Shown: positions 1-11,575, numbered from the stretch's first letter. The stretch is DNA of 64,000 bases from Shinisaurus crocodilurus (GCA_021292165.1 CM037879.1:266285160-266349159), one strand, 5' to 3'. Notes: generated from the letters alone by a model not told the origin. Made by a program: numbers and translations.

Positions 1-36
1 AGTCCCTTCCAGCTCTAGAATTCTATGTTTCTGTGA
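1..36 (+). repeat. CR1-type LINE 3' end, cut by window edge
   Basis: The first bases read as the terminal part of a CR1 LINE: CCTTCCAGCTCTAGAATTCT followed by a degenerate ATTCTATG-type tail repeat. The same end is seen complete at 45655-45836. Only the tail is inside the window. Confidence 0.55.
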
Positions 37-116
37 AAGGAACAGCTCATGAGAGTCTAATCAGGGCTGATAATGGGTGGGGTGCGGGGATACTGCAGGG
101 GTTCACATAGAAATTA

Positions 117-272
117 TTTCATAGATCATAGAGTTGGAAGGAGCCTACAAGGCCATCGAGTCCAACCCCCTGCTCCATGCAGGAAACTAGAGGAGGGGTC
201 TCCCATCCAAGTAATAACCAGGCCTGACCCTGCTTAGCTTTCCACAGCTCAGACAAGCTGAGCCACCGTAAG
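117..272 (-). repeat. 5S rRNA-derived SINE with CR1-like tail
   Basis: Read on the minus strand, this copy contains AAGCTAAGCAGGGTCAGGCC and TTACTTGGATGGGAGACC. These are the internal control region (box A and box C) of 5S rRNA with few changes. The 3' part is not 5S: it reads GGTTGGACTCGATGGCCTTG, then CTCC TTCCAACTCTATGATCTATG, the same end seen in CR1 LINE fragments of this window (for example 59068-59130). The structure implies a pol III-transcribed SINE mobilised by CR1 machinery. It is not a functional 5S gene. Confidence 0.8.
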
Positions 273-560
273 CATGCTTCCCCAAGTTTTGGTTTCAAGA
301 GTGGGAGAGGCAGTTGGATAGTACCATTGGTGCTCTCAAAAGATGCATACACTTTCCCCCACCCTACCCTAGGGTGGTGGGGGGAAAGGTTCTTCACATT
401 TTCACCACATTCAGGTTGAATAGGAGGAAAGCTGGCAATGCTGGGCCGCCCACTGGGTTGCCTCTCTGACAAATCCCCGGAGCAGTGCTTTTAAAAATGT
501 GTTCCCCCTCCCTTTGTAATGTCATCTGCCTGTGTCATCATTGGCTATTGGGTGGTATAG
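264..560. other. Unassigned flanking sequence
   Basis: No gene or recognisable repeat is seen. The open reading frame on the minus strand (119-472) overlaps the adjacent SINE and shows no protein-like composition. Confidence 0.4.
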
Positions 561-561
561 A

Positions 562-612
<51 letters not shown>
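561..612. repeat. (ATT)n microsatellite
   Basis: About 17 uninterrupted ATT units, a long perfect trinucleotide run that is likely polymorphic. Confidence 0.95.
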
Positions 613-1159
613 GGATAACTATAGCACTGTCTTCTCGTCCCTTTGCTAAAATATCCATTTTTTAAAAATTGGCACAACCTCTCTGCTCTCTATCCTAGAA
701 ATGCCATATAGCTTTTAATACTGAGACAGGATTTTCTGATTCAAAATATAAATGCCTTTAAAAAGAAGGCAGCACCTTCCCTTCAGGAGTTCATCCCACT
801 CGGCTTGACACTACCGCCTGCGCAAGTATGTTCTGCTCATAGGACATTTCCTCTAGATGTTATTGTGAAACACCCCCCCCCCCAATAAAACCAGCATGGA
901 TTAAATAGAAGCAGCCCCCACCTTTTATAAAAATTACATGGATACCAATAAAATACACATCAAAAAGTTGTTTCAATGGGATCAAAGGAAAGCTCCTTCT
1001 CACCGGAGTACTTTTTTTGCATTCATAGCATTATTTGTTGTGCGTTTGATTTTATTAGGGGTCGCAGCGCTCACAAAGGCAGCAGTTAGGTGCTGTATGA
1101 GCACAGCATGGCCAATAAAGCCACCCCCAGTAAACGAAGTGCTAACCTCATTTGCACAA

Positions 1160-1420
1160 GGTGCCTGTTTCTTTCTTGGTAGAATGGAGGAAGGCTTGTA
1201 TATTTTATAAAGCCATAAATGGTTTGGGGCCCATTCGCCCTCACTTCTGCCTCCTCTGTTCTGTTAAGAAACTGAAGACCTGCTGCTTCCCAGTGTAAAG
1301 CTATGGTGGTACGTGGGTCTGGTGGAGTTGTGTCCTTCTGCCATGATGTATTCATATCATAGTTGATATTCATTGCCTGGAATCCGCATCCATTCCACAA
1401 AGTTGGCTAGGAACGGGAGA
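1160..1420 (+). repeat. Decayed L2-like LINE fragment
   Basis: The plus strand encodes fragments resembling the C-terminal part of an L2-type ORF2: a KAINGLGP-like motif around 1210-1235, followed by cysteine-rich text. It is interrupted by stops and too decayed for family assignment. Confidence 0.4.
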
Positions 1421-1604
1421 ATCAGAGAGGCTTCAGCTTGTCTGGGTTTTTAAAGTGCACATTTTTCTAAAAATACGCATTTTGTGAACACAATCGCAAG
1501 CTCCGGAATTTGTGAGTTTGGCCTGCAACTTGCATTTGTATGTGTGGGAGCAAATGGGGCAAGTTCTGATGATAAACGGATGGAAACAAAATTTCCATAT
1601 GTCC

Positions 1605-1705
1605 CTAGAGCTGGCCCAAGACATTTTGCTGCCTGAGGTGGAACAGCAATTGGCACCGCCCCCCCCCCCACATCGCATTGGCCAGTATCCCAGGCTGGCC
1701 ATGTC
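1605..1705 (+). repeat. hAT-like MITE fragment
   Basis: GCTGCCTGAGGTGGAACAGC next to a poly-C tract resembles the internal part of a common reptilian hAT-derived element whose ends read CAGGGCCGGC. The termini are not clear here. Confidence 0.3.
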
Positions 1706-1796
1706 ATTTTGGTTACTGGGAGTAATAATACAACAATTAATTAATTAACTAACAATGGGCTGACCTTTCCTGACGCTTCAGATCAGGTTATCCGTA

Positions 1797-1975
1797 GCCT
1801 TATACTGAATCAGACCATTGGTCCATCTATTTCAGTAATGGAGGCATTGACTGGTGGCAGCTCTCCAGGGTTTCAGATGGGGGGTCTTTCCCAGCCCTGC
1901 CTGAAGGTGCTGGTGAATGAATCTGGAGCCTGCTCTGTACAAAGCATGTGCTCTACCATTGGGCTATATCGGATG
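1797..1975 (-). repeat. tRNA-Ala-like SINE (old copy)
   Basis: On the minus strand the copy reads from a degenerate tRNA-like head (AGAGCACATGCTTTGTACAG) to the tail ACCAATGGTCTGATTCAGTA. Head and tail match the clearer copy at 46370-46566. Several indels separate the two. Confidence 0.65.
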
Positions 1976-2469
1976 GGCTCTACCGGAAGAATGGCAAGGA
2001 GGTTATTAAGGTTCAACAGGTAGTGTAGTGTAGTGAACTTTCACAGCATCCAAAAAAGGCAGGATACAGCAGTTTCCTGAAGCCATGCCAGGGCCTTAAG
2101 TAGAGCCTCAGCTTGTTAGGAGGAGCACCAGAGATATTGCCTTGAAGCTGATTTCCCCAATTATATTCCTTAGATAAGGGCTGCTTTTGCTGTGAGAAAT
2201 GAAAGTTTGCTTTACTGAAGCAGCTTGGCGGGTGTGTGTGTATGTGTGGTTGTCTCCCAGGAAAGAGGGGGGGTTAGTTTGTGGCTTACTAACAGCTCTG
2301 AAACAGGGAGAGAGAGGAACTCTATAAAATCCTTAGCTTGCTTCTTTGCCCTTTGGCTTTCCACTTAGAACGAGGAATGCGCAATAGTGCCCACGTGAGG
2401 CAACATCCATAGTATCAGGAAGCCCTGCGACTACTGGAGGGACGTGTGTGTGTGAGCCTTCTCTTTGCT

Positions 2470-3353
2470 TGGAAAATGTCGATCATTTTCTCTATCTTGG
2501 CAGCTATCTTTCTGTTACAGCTAACATCGACAGTGAAATCCAGCCGCGTTTTCTCGAATGAAACAGAGTGTTCGAGGATCGGGATATTTGTAAGAAGACC
2601 AAAACACTGGTTTATGAAGCCACTGTATTACCAACTTTATTGTATGCCTGCGAAACATGGACTATCTATAAACGTCACCTCCAACTCCTTGAAAGATTTC
2701 ATCAACGTTGCCTCCGGAAAATCCTGCAAATTACTTGGGAAGATAGGCGAACAAATGTCAGTGTACTGGAAGAAGCAAAGACTACTAGCGTTGAAAAAAT
2801 GATCCTTCAACGCCAACTTCAGTGGACCGGGCGGTCATGTTGTTCGAATGCCTGACTGCCGTCTCCCAAAGCAGTTACTTTATTCCCAACTCAAGGATGG
2901 AAAGCGGAATATCGGTGGTCAATATAAGAGGTTTAAAGATGTTCATAAGGCTAATCTAAAAAAAATGCAATATAAACATCGAAAACTGGGAAGCTCTGGC
3001 CCGTGAACGATCTAAATGGAGGTTGGCCTTTCACAAAGGCTCCATGGACTTTGAAGAAGCCCGAGTGCAAGGTGAAAGGGAGAAACGTGCTAGGCGAAAA
3101 GCACGTCAAACGAATCCTTCACAGGACCATCTTCCATCTGGTAACCTGTGCCCTCCTCACTGTGGGAAGCTGTGTGGATCTAGAATTGGCCTCCACAGTC
3201 ACTTATGGACCCATCGCTAGAGTCTACACTAATCTTCCTTTAGAATTTCCTCCTTTGATCCTGGAAGACGATCTTACTCGGTCACGAGTGATCGCCTGAT
3301 GCTGCTGCTTGTTGATTGATAATCTGCATCCATATTGCATCATCATTGTACAC
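2470..3353 (+). repeat. Non-LTR retrotransposon ORF2 C-terminus with zinc-finger-like end
   Basis: The plus strand, read across two frameshifts, gives an ORF2 C-terminal region: a YLGS...I..EI motif near 2490-2545, then VYEATVLPTLLYACETW (about 2604-2655), LERFHQRCLRKIL (about 2688-2727) and a basic stretch. It ends in a C2H2-like segment at about 3149-3214 (Cys/Cys, then GSRIGLHSH and LWTH). Such a terminal finger is typical of some vertebrate non-LTR elements. I do not assign the clade with confidence. An almost identical copy lies inverted at 20318-20829. It is broken by frameshifts and 5'-truncated, so not functional. Confidence 0.75.
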
Positions 3354-4060
3354 AATAAATTGTATGTTCTCTTCTACACAAGCGGTTTTATTTCTTCCTG
3401 ATTATCCCTGGATCCAAAGGGAGGTGCCTTGGCAGCACCAGGCCCCTGGGGTAATGCACGGTCCTTTCTCAAGAAGGATTTCTGGCGCTGTCATGCTGCT
3501 TTCTAGTTACCAAAGGGCTCATGTTGGAGGCAGGGCTTGCGCATTTCTTGTGCTCCTATTCATTATGGTGTGCTGCTATGGGCAAGCAAATTAACCACTA
3601 CTATGACAGAAAAAGGAACATCTGGGGGAGTGGAAGACTAAGCAGGTCATTATTACTTGGATGGGAGACCCCTCCTCAGTTGCCCATCAGGGTGGACCTA
3701 TGCTGTAGCCCTCCACTCCTGATCTGAATCCCCCACAAGCTGCATGGCATTTGCAGACAGCACACATTGATTTCTTTGCTATCCATCTGGCAATCTTTGG
3801 GAATTAAGAATAGTGAAGTTCACAGGCATAAGCATTAGTGCTGCCATCTAACTCTCCCCCATAATCTCATCTGCATCACAAATACAACGCTGTAGATCGC
3901 ACAATATCATGCCAGCCTGGTGAAGACACATGCTCAACAATGCTTCAGCGTTTTTATATTTTTAGGTACTACAAATCGCATGCTGCTGTGTGACCTTCGT
4001 ATGCAGAGTAGGCATGCCCAACAAAACATTCAGCAAACCTGAGGTCTCCCCTGTGGTGCC
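3354..4060. other. Mostly unassigned flanking DNA with one 5S-SINE fragment
   Basis: At 3630-3681 a fragment reads ATTACTTGGATGGGAGACCC, the box C region of the 5S-derived SINE on the plus strand. The rest carries no gene or repeat that I can name. Confidence 0.45.
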
Positions 4061-4179
4061 GGTGGACACCTCTCTTGGTGCCTGCCAGGCTCCCTGCTCT
4101 CCGGCGCCATCTACATTTGGGTGCAAAAGAGTGTATCAGGATCCGCTCCTCCAGGGTAGTGCCACTGCTCCACCTGGTG

Positions 4180-4800
4180 GCGAAGATACCTCCTTGCAGG
4201 AGCGAGCCCAGTGTTTCTAGTTACTCGCAGAGTGTAGCCTCCTGCTCCTGGCTGCTCTCAGGCCAGCTAATGTGGCCCAGCTGGGAGCAGCCAGAAGGAC
4301 CTATATAAGAGCTGTAGTTTGCCTTCAACCTTCGCCACAGCAACACAAGCCTCTGTGTTGTCTGCAGCTGGTTCCTGCTTCCAGCAACCAACCTTGATCC
4401 TGGCCTGTGGCGGCTCTTGACCTATGCTTCTGCCTCTGGCCCTTGCTCTGCCTGGTATGTGCTTGGACTCTGTTTGCTCTTTGGACTGGTCTTTCTGCCT
4501 CTGACCCTTGTCTTGACCCTGCTTTCTCTTGGGACTCACCTTCTGCCTCTGGCCCTTGCTTGGACTCCGTGCTTGAGCCCCACCCCGCTTGATACATGCC
4601 CTGACCTTGGTCTGCCTTCTGGATCTGGCTCACCCCTGACCTGCTCCAGCCTCCATCATCCCCTGGCCCTGGTGTTCCAGCTGGAGACCCTTGCTGCCCA
4701 CACCCTGGACCTTACAGAGTGGTTTTCTGTTTTGAAGCTCAGACACCACCTCTGTCTTGTCCTTAGGTTCTTGGGTAAGTTACTTTTCTTTTAGTCTCAG
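4180..4800 (+). other. C/T-rich segment with TATA-like motif, possible LTR remnant
   Basis: CTATATAAGAGC at about 4301-4312 looks like a core promoter TATA box. Downstream are several imperfect repeats of CTTCTGCCTCTGGCCCTTG (near 4427, 4492 and 4542). The arrangement resembles the U3/R part of an LTR, but no bounding TG...CA ends or target duplication were found. Confidence 0.25.
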
Positions 4801-4960
4801 CTTGCCTTCTGGAAAATGAGTGTTTTGTGATTGACTATGGCAGCCATTTTATGAATGGGCAATCCCTGCACTATGGCAACCATTTTGTGAGAGTGCCCAG
4901 GACACATACTCAAAATTCCAAATATGCTCACCAACCCAAAAAGATTGGGGACCCCTGCAG
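4730..4960 (-). repeat. hAT-like element end (GGGGACCCCTG terminus)
   Basis: The block ends with GATTGGGGACCCCTGCAG, the inverse of CAGGGGTCCCC ends seen at 19738 and 54662. Internal motifs (GCAGCCATTTT, GTGCCCAGGAC) also occur at 30715-30760. The other end is not clear. Confidence 0.5.
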
Positions 4961-5483
4961 TAAGCATTCTTCTCAACCATTCTAAGGGAAACCTGTTTCT
5001 TGATTCTAAGTGGTTGGAGAAATTCACAAACTGTTTCTCCAGGGAGTGGTGGTGGTGGTGGATATTCAAAATAGCATTAGATGGCATATAAAACTGCATC
5101 CATGTAGTCCTTTCAGAGCTTCTGCTTCTGGTAGTGAAGTACATTCTTAGGTGGACATACCCTTATTCAAGGCTGATATTATGGGCTTTTCTACATGAGG
5201 CATTTATTGTTTGTGGGGCTTTTCCACAACGTTGTCATCCTCCAGGGCCTCTCCCGCGCTTTCCAGCCATGTTTGCGGCTTTTTTTAGAGGGAGGAAAGT
5301 CGGCTATTAAATTTTAAACTGGACTAAAGGCCTCGTGTACAGCTGAAAATCCACTCTGCTGTAGCTATACCACAGCGCCATCTTGTGCTCAGTTAATACA
5401 ATATATAGAAAGGCAGAGAAAGAAAAAACGCAGGGTCATCTTCCACCTAATGGCGCTGTTGGAAGGATCCTGATTTTTTAAAA

Positions 5484-5732
5484 TTACTACTACTACTACA
5501 ACATTACATTTATACCCCACCTTTTTTCCTATTGCGAGGAACCCAAGGCGGCTTACATAGTCCTCCTCGTCCTCTCCATTTTATCCTCACAACAACCCTG
5601 TGAGGTAGGTTAGGCTGAGAGTCAGTGACTGGCCCAAAGTCACCCAGTGAGCTTCATGGCCGAGTGGGGACTAGAACCTGGATCTCCCTAGTCCCAGTCC
5701 AACACTCTCACCACTGCGCCACTCTGGCTCTC
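5484..5732 (-). repeat. Sauria SINE
   Basis: On the minus strand this is a near full-length Sauria SINE. A tRNA-like head carries pol III A- and B-box sequences (B box close to GGTTCTAGTCC), followed by the conserved body GGTTGTTGTGAGGATAAAAT and a GGGGTATAAATGTAATG-type end. The tail has become a (GTA)n run. Sauria SINEs are known from squamates and use Bov-B LINE machinery. Confidence 0.9.
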
Positions 5733-6052
5733 AGTTAATAATGTATGTTTCTCTTCTCTCCACCCCTGCTGCCATTCCATGCTTTACAGCTGCTTTGACA
5801 TTCCTGATATATTAAGGCAAAAAAGTAAAGAAAGAAGAAAACCTTCCTGCCCAACCTGATTTGAAAGAAAGACAGAAATACTCTTAGCATGGCAACCTCC
5901 CCCCAAATCATACCCCACACAATTATTAGGCTTTTTGGGAAGGAAAATCCTAACTACTGTGTTGGGGTGGGGAGCAGAAGGGGAGGCTTCAGGGTGGTTG
6001 AGGAGGCCCTGCACATTGTAACCTGCCACCAGTTCCCCATCCATGCTGTACA

Positions 6053-6400
6053 GCAGGGGTGTTGAACCTCTTTCAGCCTAAGGGCCAGATTCCATCTTGG
6101 AGACGTTCTCGGGGGGGGGGGGCTGCATTCCAATGGTGGGCGGGGCTGGAGGCAAAAGGGGCGTGGCCAAAGATACCAGCATATTTTAGTTTAAAGCTCT
6201 TCCTGTCAATAACTAAACCTTAGGAGAGGTCTTTCAATGTTTTAAAAGGATGTGTGTGCGTGTGCGCGCGCGTGTGTGCAAAAGCCAGAAAACCACCAAA
6301 TGACCAGTGGTTGGGGGAAAGGGGGTGGGGCCAGGGGAAGGGGGCATGGTCATCTGGGGATCCCAGGAGGGCCAGGTGGGGATCTGCATCACTGCTGTAC
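6053..6400. repeat. hAT-like MITE with internal (GT)n
   Basis: Starts with CAGGGGTGTTGAACCTCTTT, a hAT-type terminus shared with the elements at 12935, 31557 and 49294. The internal text (GGGCGGGGCTGG...GTGGCCA) matches the same family. A purine/pyrimidine alternating run lies at 6250-6278. The right end is degraded. Confidence 0.6.
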
Positions 6401-6589
6401 CGTTTGACAACCTACACTTCTGAATTAACACTGGAAGCGCACATTGCTTTAACACATGAAAAGGCTGACTTTTAAAGAATGCAAAAAGTAAGAATCGCCC
6501 ACTCTTGGAGGGGCTCACATCCTTGTTTCGGTCTGAGTCACTGTTCTGAGCATGACTGTACGGCTGTGATGTGCTCAGCATGGTGCTGC

Positions 6590-6790
6590 TTTTCAAAAAG
6601 CATCTGAAAATGTCAGCTGGTCCTCCAGAATGCGGAGGCCAGACTGTTAACTTGAGCTGAATACGAGGGGCATGTTACTCCTGTGCTAAAACAGAGACGC
6701 TGTCTGTTTCTGGGCCTAGTTCAAAGTTTTGGTTATGACCTTGGATGGTCCAGACAGCTTGGAACCGGAATATTGTGTCCTCCTTAGGCC
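6590..6790 (+). repeat. Decayed L2-like LINE fragment
   Basis: TCAGCTGGTCCTCCAGAATG and the following TTCAAAGTTTTGGTTATGAC correspond to the VQNA...FK.LV region of L2-type ORF2. The better copy is at 31370-31540. No intact reading frame remains. Confidence 0.45.
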
Positions 6791-7277
6791 TGGTGTCACT
6801 ATGCAGCATCTTCAGACAGCTGTGCCCCCCTGGGACTGTCGCAGCAGGGCCCACTGCCGACAACTGCACTAAGCCCCCCCTTTAATTATTTCTCCCTGGT
6901 ACTCAGAACGGGGCAGCTGAATGGCCGCCATTTAAATTTCCCACAATACCCTTGACATAGCATTGCACTGGGGGATTATGGGAAATGAAAATGGCAACCG
7001 ACTGTTTGTTGCCAATCATTCTAGTGGCACTGCTGCTAGAGTGCACTAGTAGGGTGGCCATGTGTCGTCCTCTACAGTTTTCTATTGAAGGGCTGTCCTG
7101 TCCAATTCTGGTTTATAGACAAAGAACCGTAAGAACTGTTGCCCATCAGCAGTTAGCACCTGGACTGCAGGCTGAACAGGCAGACGCACAGGTCTCCTGC
7201 TCTCAGTTGTCCACGGTATGGTGAGATGTGCTGTACTTCTACTTATATTACAGTAATTATTTCTAAATTTGCATACA

Positions 7278-7413
7278 GGCCTGTGGCTTACGCTGGCTCG
7301 GCTTGTCTGAGTGTGGAAAGCTAAGCAGGGTCAGGCCTGGTTATTACTTGGATGGGAGACCCCTCCTCTAGTTTCCTGCACTGAGCAGGGGGTTGGACTC
7401 GATGGCCTTGTAG
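7278..7413 (+). repeat. 5S rRNA-derived SINE with CR1-like tail
   Basis: Complete head from GGCCTGTGGCTTACGCTGGC, then the 5S box A/box C region, then the CR1-like tail up to GATGGCCTTGTAG. Immediately after it, a second piece of the tail lies in the opposite orientation (7417-7447), giving a tail-to-tail arrangement. Confidence 0.8.
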
Positions 7414-7416
7414 ATC

Positions 7417-7447
7417 TCATAGATCATAGAGTTGGAAGGAGCCTACA
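7417..7447 (-). repeat. Inverted tail fragment of 5S/CR1 SINE
   Basis: TCATAGATCATAGAGTTGGA is the minus-strand tail of the same SINE family, abutting the plus-strand copy. Confidence 0.7.
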
Positions 7448-7572
7448 TCAATAAATTAGCTTTTGCAAATTTTGTGCAAAAGTATGTCCTCTTTTTGGGT
7501 GATGCATTTCCTCTTTTTGGTGATTCATAAGTGACCACCTAGTCCACTGGCACAGGGTGGTACCCACTAGAG

Positions 7573-7708
7573 CAGTGTTCTCCAGCCTTGGATCCCCAGA
7601 TGTTTTTTGGCCTACAACTCCCAGCATGCCCCAGCCAGCTATGCTGGCTGGGGCATGCTGGGAGTTGTAGGCCAAAAACATCTGGAGACCCAAGGTTGGA
7701 GAACACTG
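7573..7708. mobile_element. Palindromic hAT MITE with exact 8-bp TSD
   Basis: A 136-bp, almost perfect palindrome starting CAGTGTTCTCCAGCC and ending GGAGAACACTG, with the centre in AGCCAGCTATGCTGGCT. It is flanked by a perfect 8-bp duplication CACTAGAG (7565-7572 and 7709-7716). Terminal CAGTG and an 8-bp duplication are hallmarks of hAT. There is no coding capacity, so it is non-autonomous. Confidence 0.92.
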
Positions 7709-8516
7709 CACTAGAGGACCCTATGCCAAGAGACCTCTGATCATGCCAGCCCTGGTCCGCGCATGCATCTGTGTAATCTCTATTGGATGAGTCCTATAAG
7801 TAATATTTATTTATTAGCATTTATATCCTACCTTATCTGCTATAAAGCCATCCAGGTGGTGTGCAACAATTTATAACAATAAAACCTTGCAACAATGAAA
7901 ACAGGAACATGAAAAACATTTTAAAACATCACATTTTAAAAGGCTAAATTGAAAAGACGTGTCTTTACACTAGAGATGTCAGTAATTTGCAACGGAGTCA
8001 AATGTGTTTGGATTTCTATGATCTGACCTGTGAATTCTGCAGTGGACTGGCTTTTCCCAAGCTGCACGGATTCCGTGGACTTGCAGACCATTTTTTTAAA
8101 AGTTTCTGGAATTTTACGCAAATCTAGTCATAGAAAAGTACAAAAATTATTAACACCCCCCCCCCGACTGAAAATGCATATTTCCCCACATAGGCTAAAT
8201 CATGAAAATCCACTTGGTGTGTGTTGTTGTGCATTTTTGAAGTGCAAATTCGCATAGGTGCGCATGGATGCAAGTTCAGGAAATGGAAAAAAAATCCAGT
8301 TGAGTCAACGAGCGGACGACAGAACAAAAGGTGCCTGACAATCTGCCAGATGCAGACAGAATGGATTTAACAAAATCCATACATCCCTACGTTTCCACCC
8401 TTCTAAAGGCCAAGAGAGTGGGGGCCAATTGTGCAGTTCTTGAAGGAATGCATTTGGGCGGGGGAAAGCCCTTTCTCACACGCCCAGCAAACGGACCTCT
8501 GTGGGTAACAGTGGTC

Positions 8517-8830
8517 TCAAAAGGGCCTCTCCTTCAGACTTAATACTTGGGCAGGATCATAGCAAGACAGGTGGTCCTTTAGGTAGCCAGGTCCTAAGCT
8601 GTTTAGGGCTTTAAAGGTTAAGACCAACACCTTGACTTGAGCCCAGAAAGCAACTGGCAACCAGTGCAGGCCTTCTAGGACATGTGTAATATGGCCCCGA
8701 TTACCGTGCACTGGTTAGCAGGCTAGCTGCTACATTTTGCACCAACTGAAGTTTCTGGACGCCCTTCAGGGGTAGCCCCATGTAGAGCTACGGTAATTGC
8801 AATAGCCTAAATGTGATGTATATGACTTCT
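8517..8830 (-). repeat. L2-like LINE fragment
   Basis: The minus strand encodes GLHWLPVAFWAQVKVLVLTF then KALNSLGPGYLKDHLS, the C-terminal LHWLPV block of L2-type reverse transcriptase proteins. The reading frame is short and stops on both sides. Confidence 0.65.
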
Positions 8831-9590
8831 GCTCTGTTAATGGCTCCAAGATGAGGATAAATGACCCCACACTTGTCCATTTATTGTTTTAGGTGAAGCT
8901 ACTGGGGTAGGCTTGAAGAGATTGGGAACCCAGGAAAGGGGTGAGGGAGAGTTAGACCCCAGTGCTAAACCAAGGTGGGAATAATTATTCCCATTTGTCA
9001 TCCCGGCCCCTAATGGCCAGGAAGTAAAATAAATCATTAGGCGGAGGCAGCTACTGATCTATAATGGGTTTATATATTAACAATATAATGTATGTGAAGC
9101 ACTTTGAACACTGTGAATGTGTTATAGGGCTAAGTATTATTTTGGGGCTGATGGTATAGCTGAAGTAACTTTAACTCCCATTCTAATTTGAATTATCCAT
9201 CACACCGGAGGATGCCAAGATAAAGAGATGCATAGCTGCTCTCCAACAACCCCCTCACCCCAGTTCATAACATTACACCTTTGACTATAGAAAATCAAAG
9301 TGATTTGCACCAATAAGATGGAGGCAGGTATACCTTTGCAGATGTATCTTCCTGCATGAATCTGACTATTCTTTAAGATTCAGGGAAGGAAACTTGCTGA
9401 GTGTCTCTCATTGTCTTGGATGTGAGGCTGATGGGGAATCCATTGCAAGGACTTTTTGGCAGAAGCCCCTGCATTCCCAAAGCACCTAATCTGATCTCTA
9501 ACATTCATCTTGGTCCAACCTTGATGGCACACTGCAAGGGATATAAAATGGGCATGCATTTGAAGGGCTTTAGATGTGATTCTGGTGTGT
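8831..9590. other. Unassigned flanking sequence
   Basis: No gene and no repeat that I can name, apart from short A/T-rich stretches. Confidence 0.4.
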
Positions 9591-9596
9591 GTGTGT

Positions 9597-9970
9597 TATC
9601 TGGTTCGGACGATACGGCAGCCCACCGTGGGTTAATTAACCCTCGAGCTGTGCCGTTCACCATTATGAATATGCAAGCCCTGGCCGGGAGTTGCTGTGAC
9701 GTCTGTCATCTGAACCCGGTCGGCAGAGGTTATCTGAGGGTTAAGCAACCCTCACATAATCCATGGTCTGTTTTAGGGTTATGCAAAGGTTGTGTAATCC
9801 CTCAAATAACCCCTGTTGTTCGGGTTTGTGTGATGCAGCAAGCCACAGCAACCCCCAGCCAAGGCTTGCATAATCAGAATGGCGGACGGCATGTGTGGCA
9901 GCTCTTTGCAGGTACATTACCCCACGATGGGCTGTCGTTTTGTGACGATGGGCCCTGTTTGTGTTTAATA
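9597..9970. repeat. CpG-rich palindromic MITE-like segment (GGTTCAGAC family)
   Basis: GGTTCGGACGATACGGCAGC at the left and CATCTGAACCCGG near 9708-9720 are inverted copies of a GGTTCAGACAACA-type terminus also seen at 14102, 29648 and 34262. Further inverted pieces (GGTTAAGCAACC, GTTCGGGTTTGTGTGATG) follow. The 197-codon reading frame over it is not protein-like. Confidence 0.5.
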
Positions 9971-10856
9971 GCAATACTAGGGAATAGCTCATGACCTCTC
10001 ATGACTGGATCACTGGTGGTTTAGATAGGGTAAAAGGACAGCTCCCCCTTGCCCATGCTGAGATACAGGCAGTTGCCAGAACTGAGCCAGGGAGCCAGAG
10101 CTCAAACACAACTAAGCCAGGAAGAAGACCTTGTTGCCCAGGCAATGTCCCACCGCAGGCAATGTCCCACCTTTTGTAGCTCTTCCTGTCCAGGAGGGTC
10201 TAGTGGCCCGGAAACAACCCAGGAATTGCCATTATGTGCAAACTGGGGCTGTGTTAAATTTGCATCTGCAGATTCGTCAAGTATATGGACTCCTTTAAAA
10301 TAAATCCACACAATGTTCAATGCCTATATTAAAGCTGGCACGGGGAGGTTGGTTGGTTGGTGATGGAACATCAGCCTCAATATACTGGAGAGAAGGGGCA
10401 CTGCAGCTCCGAGAGCATGCACACTTTTGCATGGAGGAGGTTGGAGTTTTGTAAGTCACAAATGACAGTAGCATGAACAAATCTATGGGAACATTGGAAT
10501 GAAAGAAGCAATACAGTGAAGCAGAAGATGGGATTTGGCCCAAATGGAGAAAAATGGAGAACGTGGAGCTCAGCGGTTATGTCAAGAGAGGAACCTTCTT
10601 AAAGTCTGGACCAAACTAAAAGCCACACATGAAAGGCAGACAGAAATTCCCTCTGAATAATTAATAACTAAGTCCTAATTCATGGGGTATGAATATTTGC
10701 TGCTGCTATGAAGTTTAAGATGCAGCAGCGCATGAGTGACTCTCAGTAAGCGACAGTTGGCTGGTAATGGTGCAGTTCCACTTTCTTCTAGGTCTTATTC
10801 TGCAGTAGAACACTTATCACTATGTTATGAAAGTCCCCTCTCTGAACAAATTGGAA
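9971..10856. other. Unassigned flanking sequence
   Basis: Mixed sequence without a supported gene. Open frames here are under 85 codons and overlap on both strands. Confidence 0.4.
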
Positions 10857-11575
10857 GCATATAAGAAGAGCCCTGCTGGATCAGACCAAAGGCATCCTGT
10901 TTCTCATAGTAGCCAGCCTGATGCCTATGGAATGGCCCTCTCCCACAGTTTCCCACTGGTATTCAGAGGCATGCTGCTTCTGTTCCTGGGTGGTAGCATA
11001 CAGCCATTGATGGCAGGGCCAGCATCAAGAGTAGGCCTGGTTGGGCACCTTCCAAGGACCCACATCCCAGCAGGGGCCCACTGATGAGAGCCCCCTGGGC
11101 TTGATCCTCCTCTACCTCACCATTGCAGCCTGCTTGCTTCACCTGCCTCTTGCTCTGGCCAAGACAACGGTGGTGGTGAGAGGGAAGAGCGGCAGATACC
11201 ACTGCCGACTTGCTCACTGACTCTCTGGCTGTCAATCAAGCAAGCAGTGGCAATGATGAAAAAGAGGGTGAGGAATGAGCAGCTGGTGACAATGGCGGCG
11301 AGGACATAGACTCACTGAGGGAGGGCGCCCATTGAGGGTGTCTTGCCCAAGGCCCCTCAAAAGCCTGGAGCTGGTACGGATTGATTGCCTTATCTGCCAT
11401 GAACTTGTCTAATCCCCTTTTAAAGCCATCCAAGTTGGTAGCCATCAGCACATTCCGTCGCAGCACATTCCATAATTTTACCTATGTGCTGTCTGAAGTC
11501 CTTCCTTTTGTCTGTCCTGAATCTCCTGCTATCCAGCTTCATTGGGCCACCTGAGTTCTAGTATTCAGACAACGA
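10857..11575 (-). repeat. CR1-type LINE 3' region, split by a hAT insertion
   Basis: The minus-strand CR1 3' region runs from TAAGAAGAGCCCTGCTGGAT to about 11013, and resumes at 11380 with ATTGATTGCCTTATCTGCCA up to about 11575. It matches the better copy at 39325-40100 in order and wording. The interruption is the element at 11014-11379. Confidence 0.7.
11014..11379 (+). mobile_element. hAT-like MITE inserted in CR1
   Basis: A 366-bp element beginning CAGGGCCAGCATCAAG and ending GAGCTGGTACGG. The flanks ATTGATGG (11006-11013) and ATTGATTG (11380-11387) match at 7 of 8 positions, and removing the element restores CR1 continuity. A second copy of the family lies inverted at 13673-13989. Confidence 0.75.

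Noticed and set aside
9401..9994. 197-codon open frame
   Set aside because: Overlaps a palindromic MITE-like segment and has no recognisable domain or splice context.
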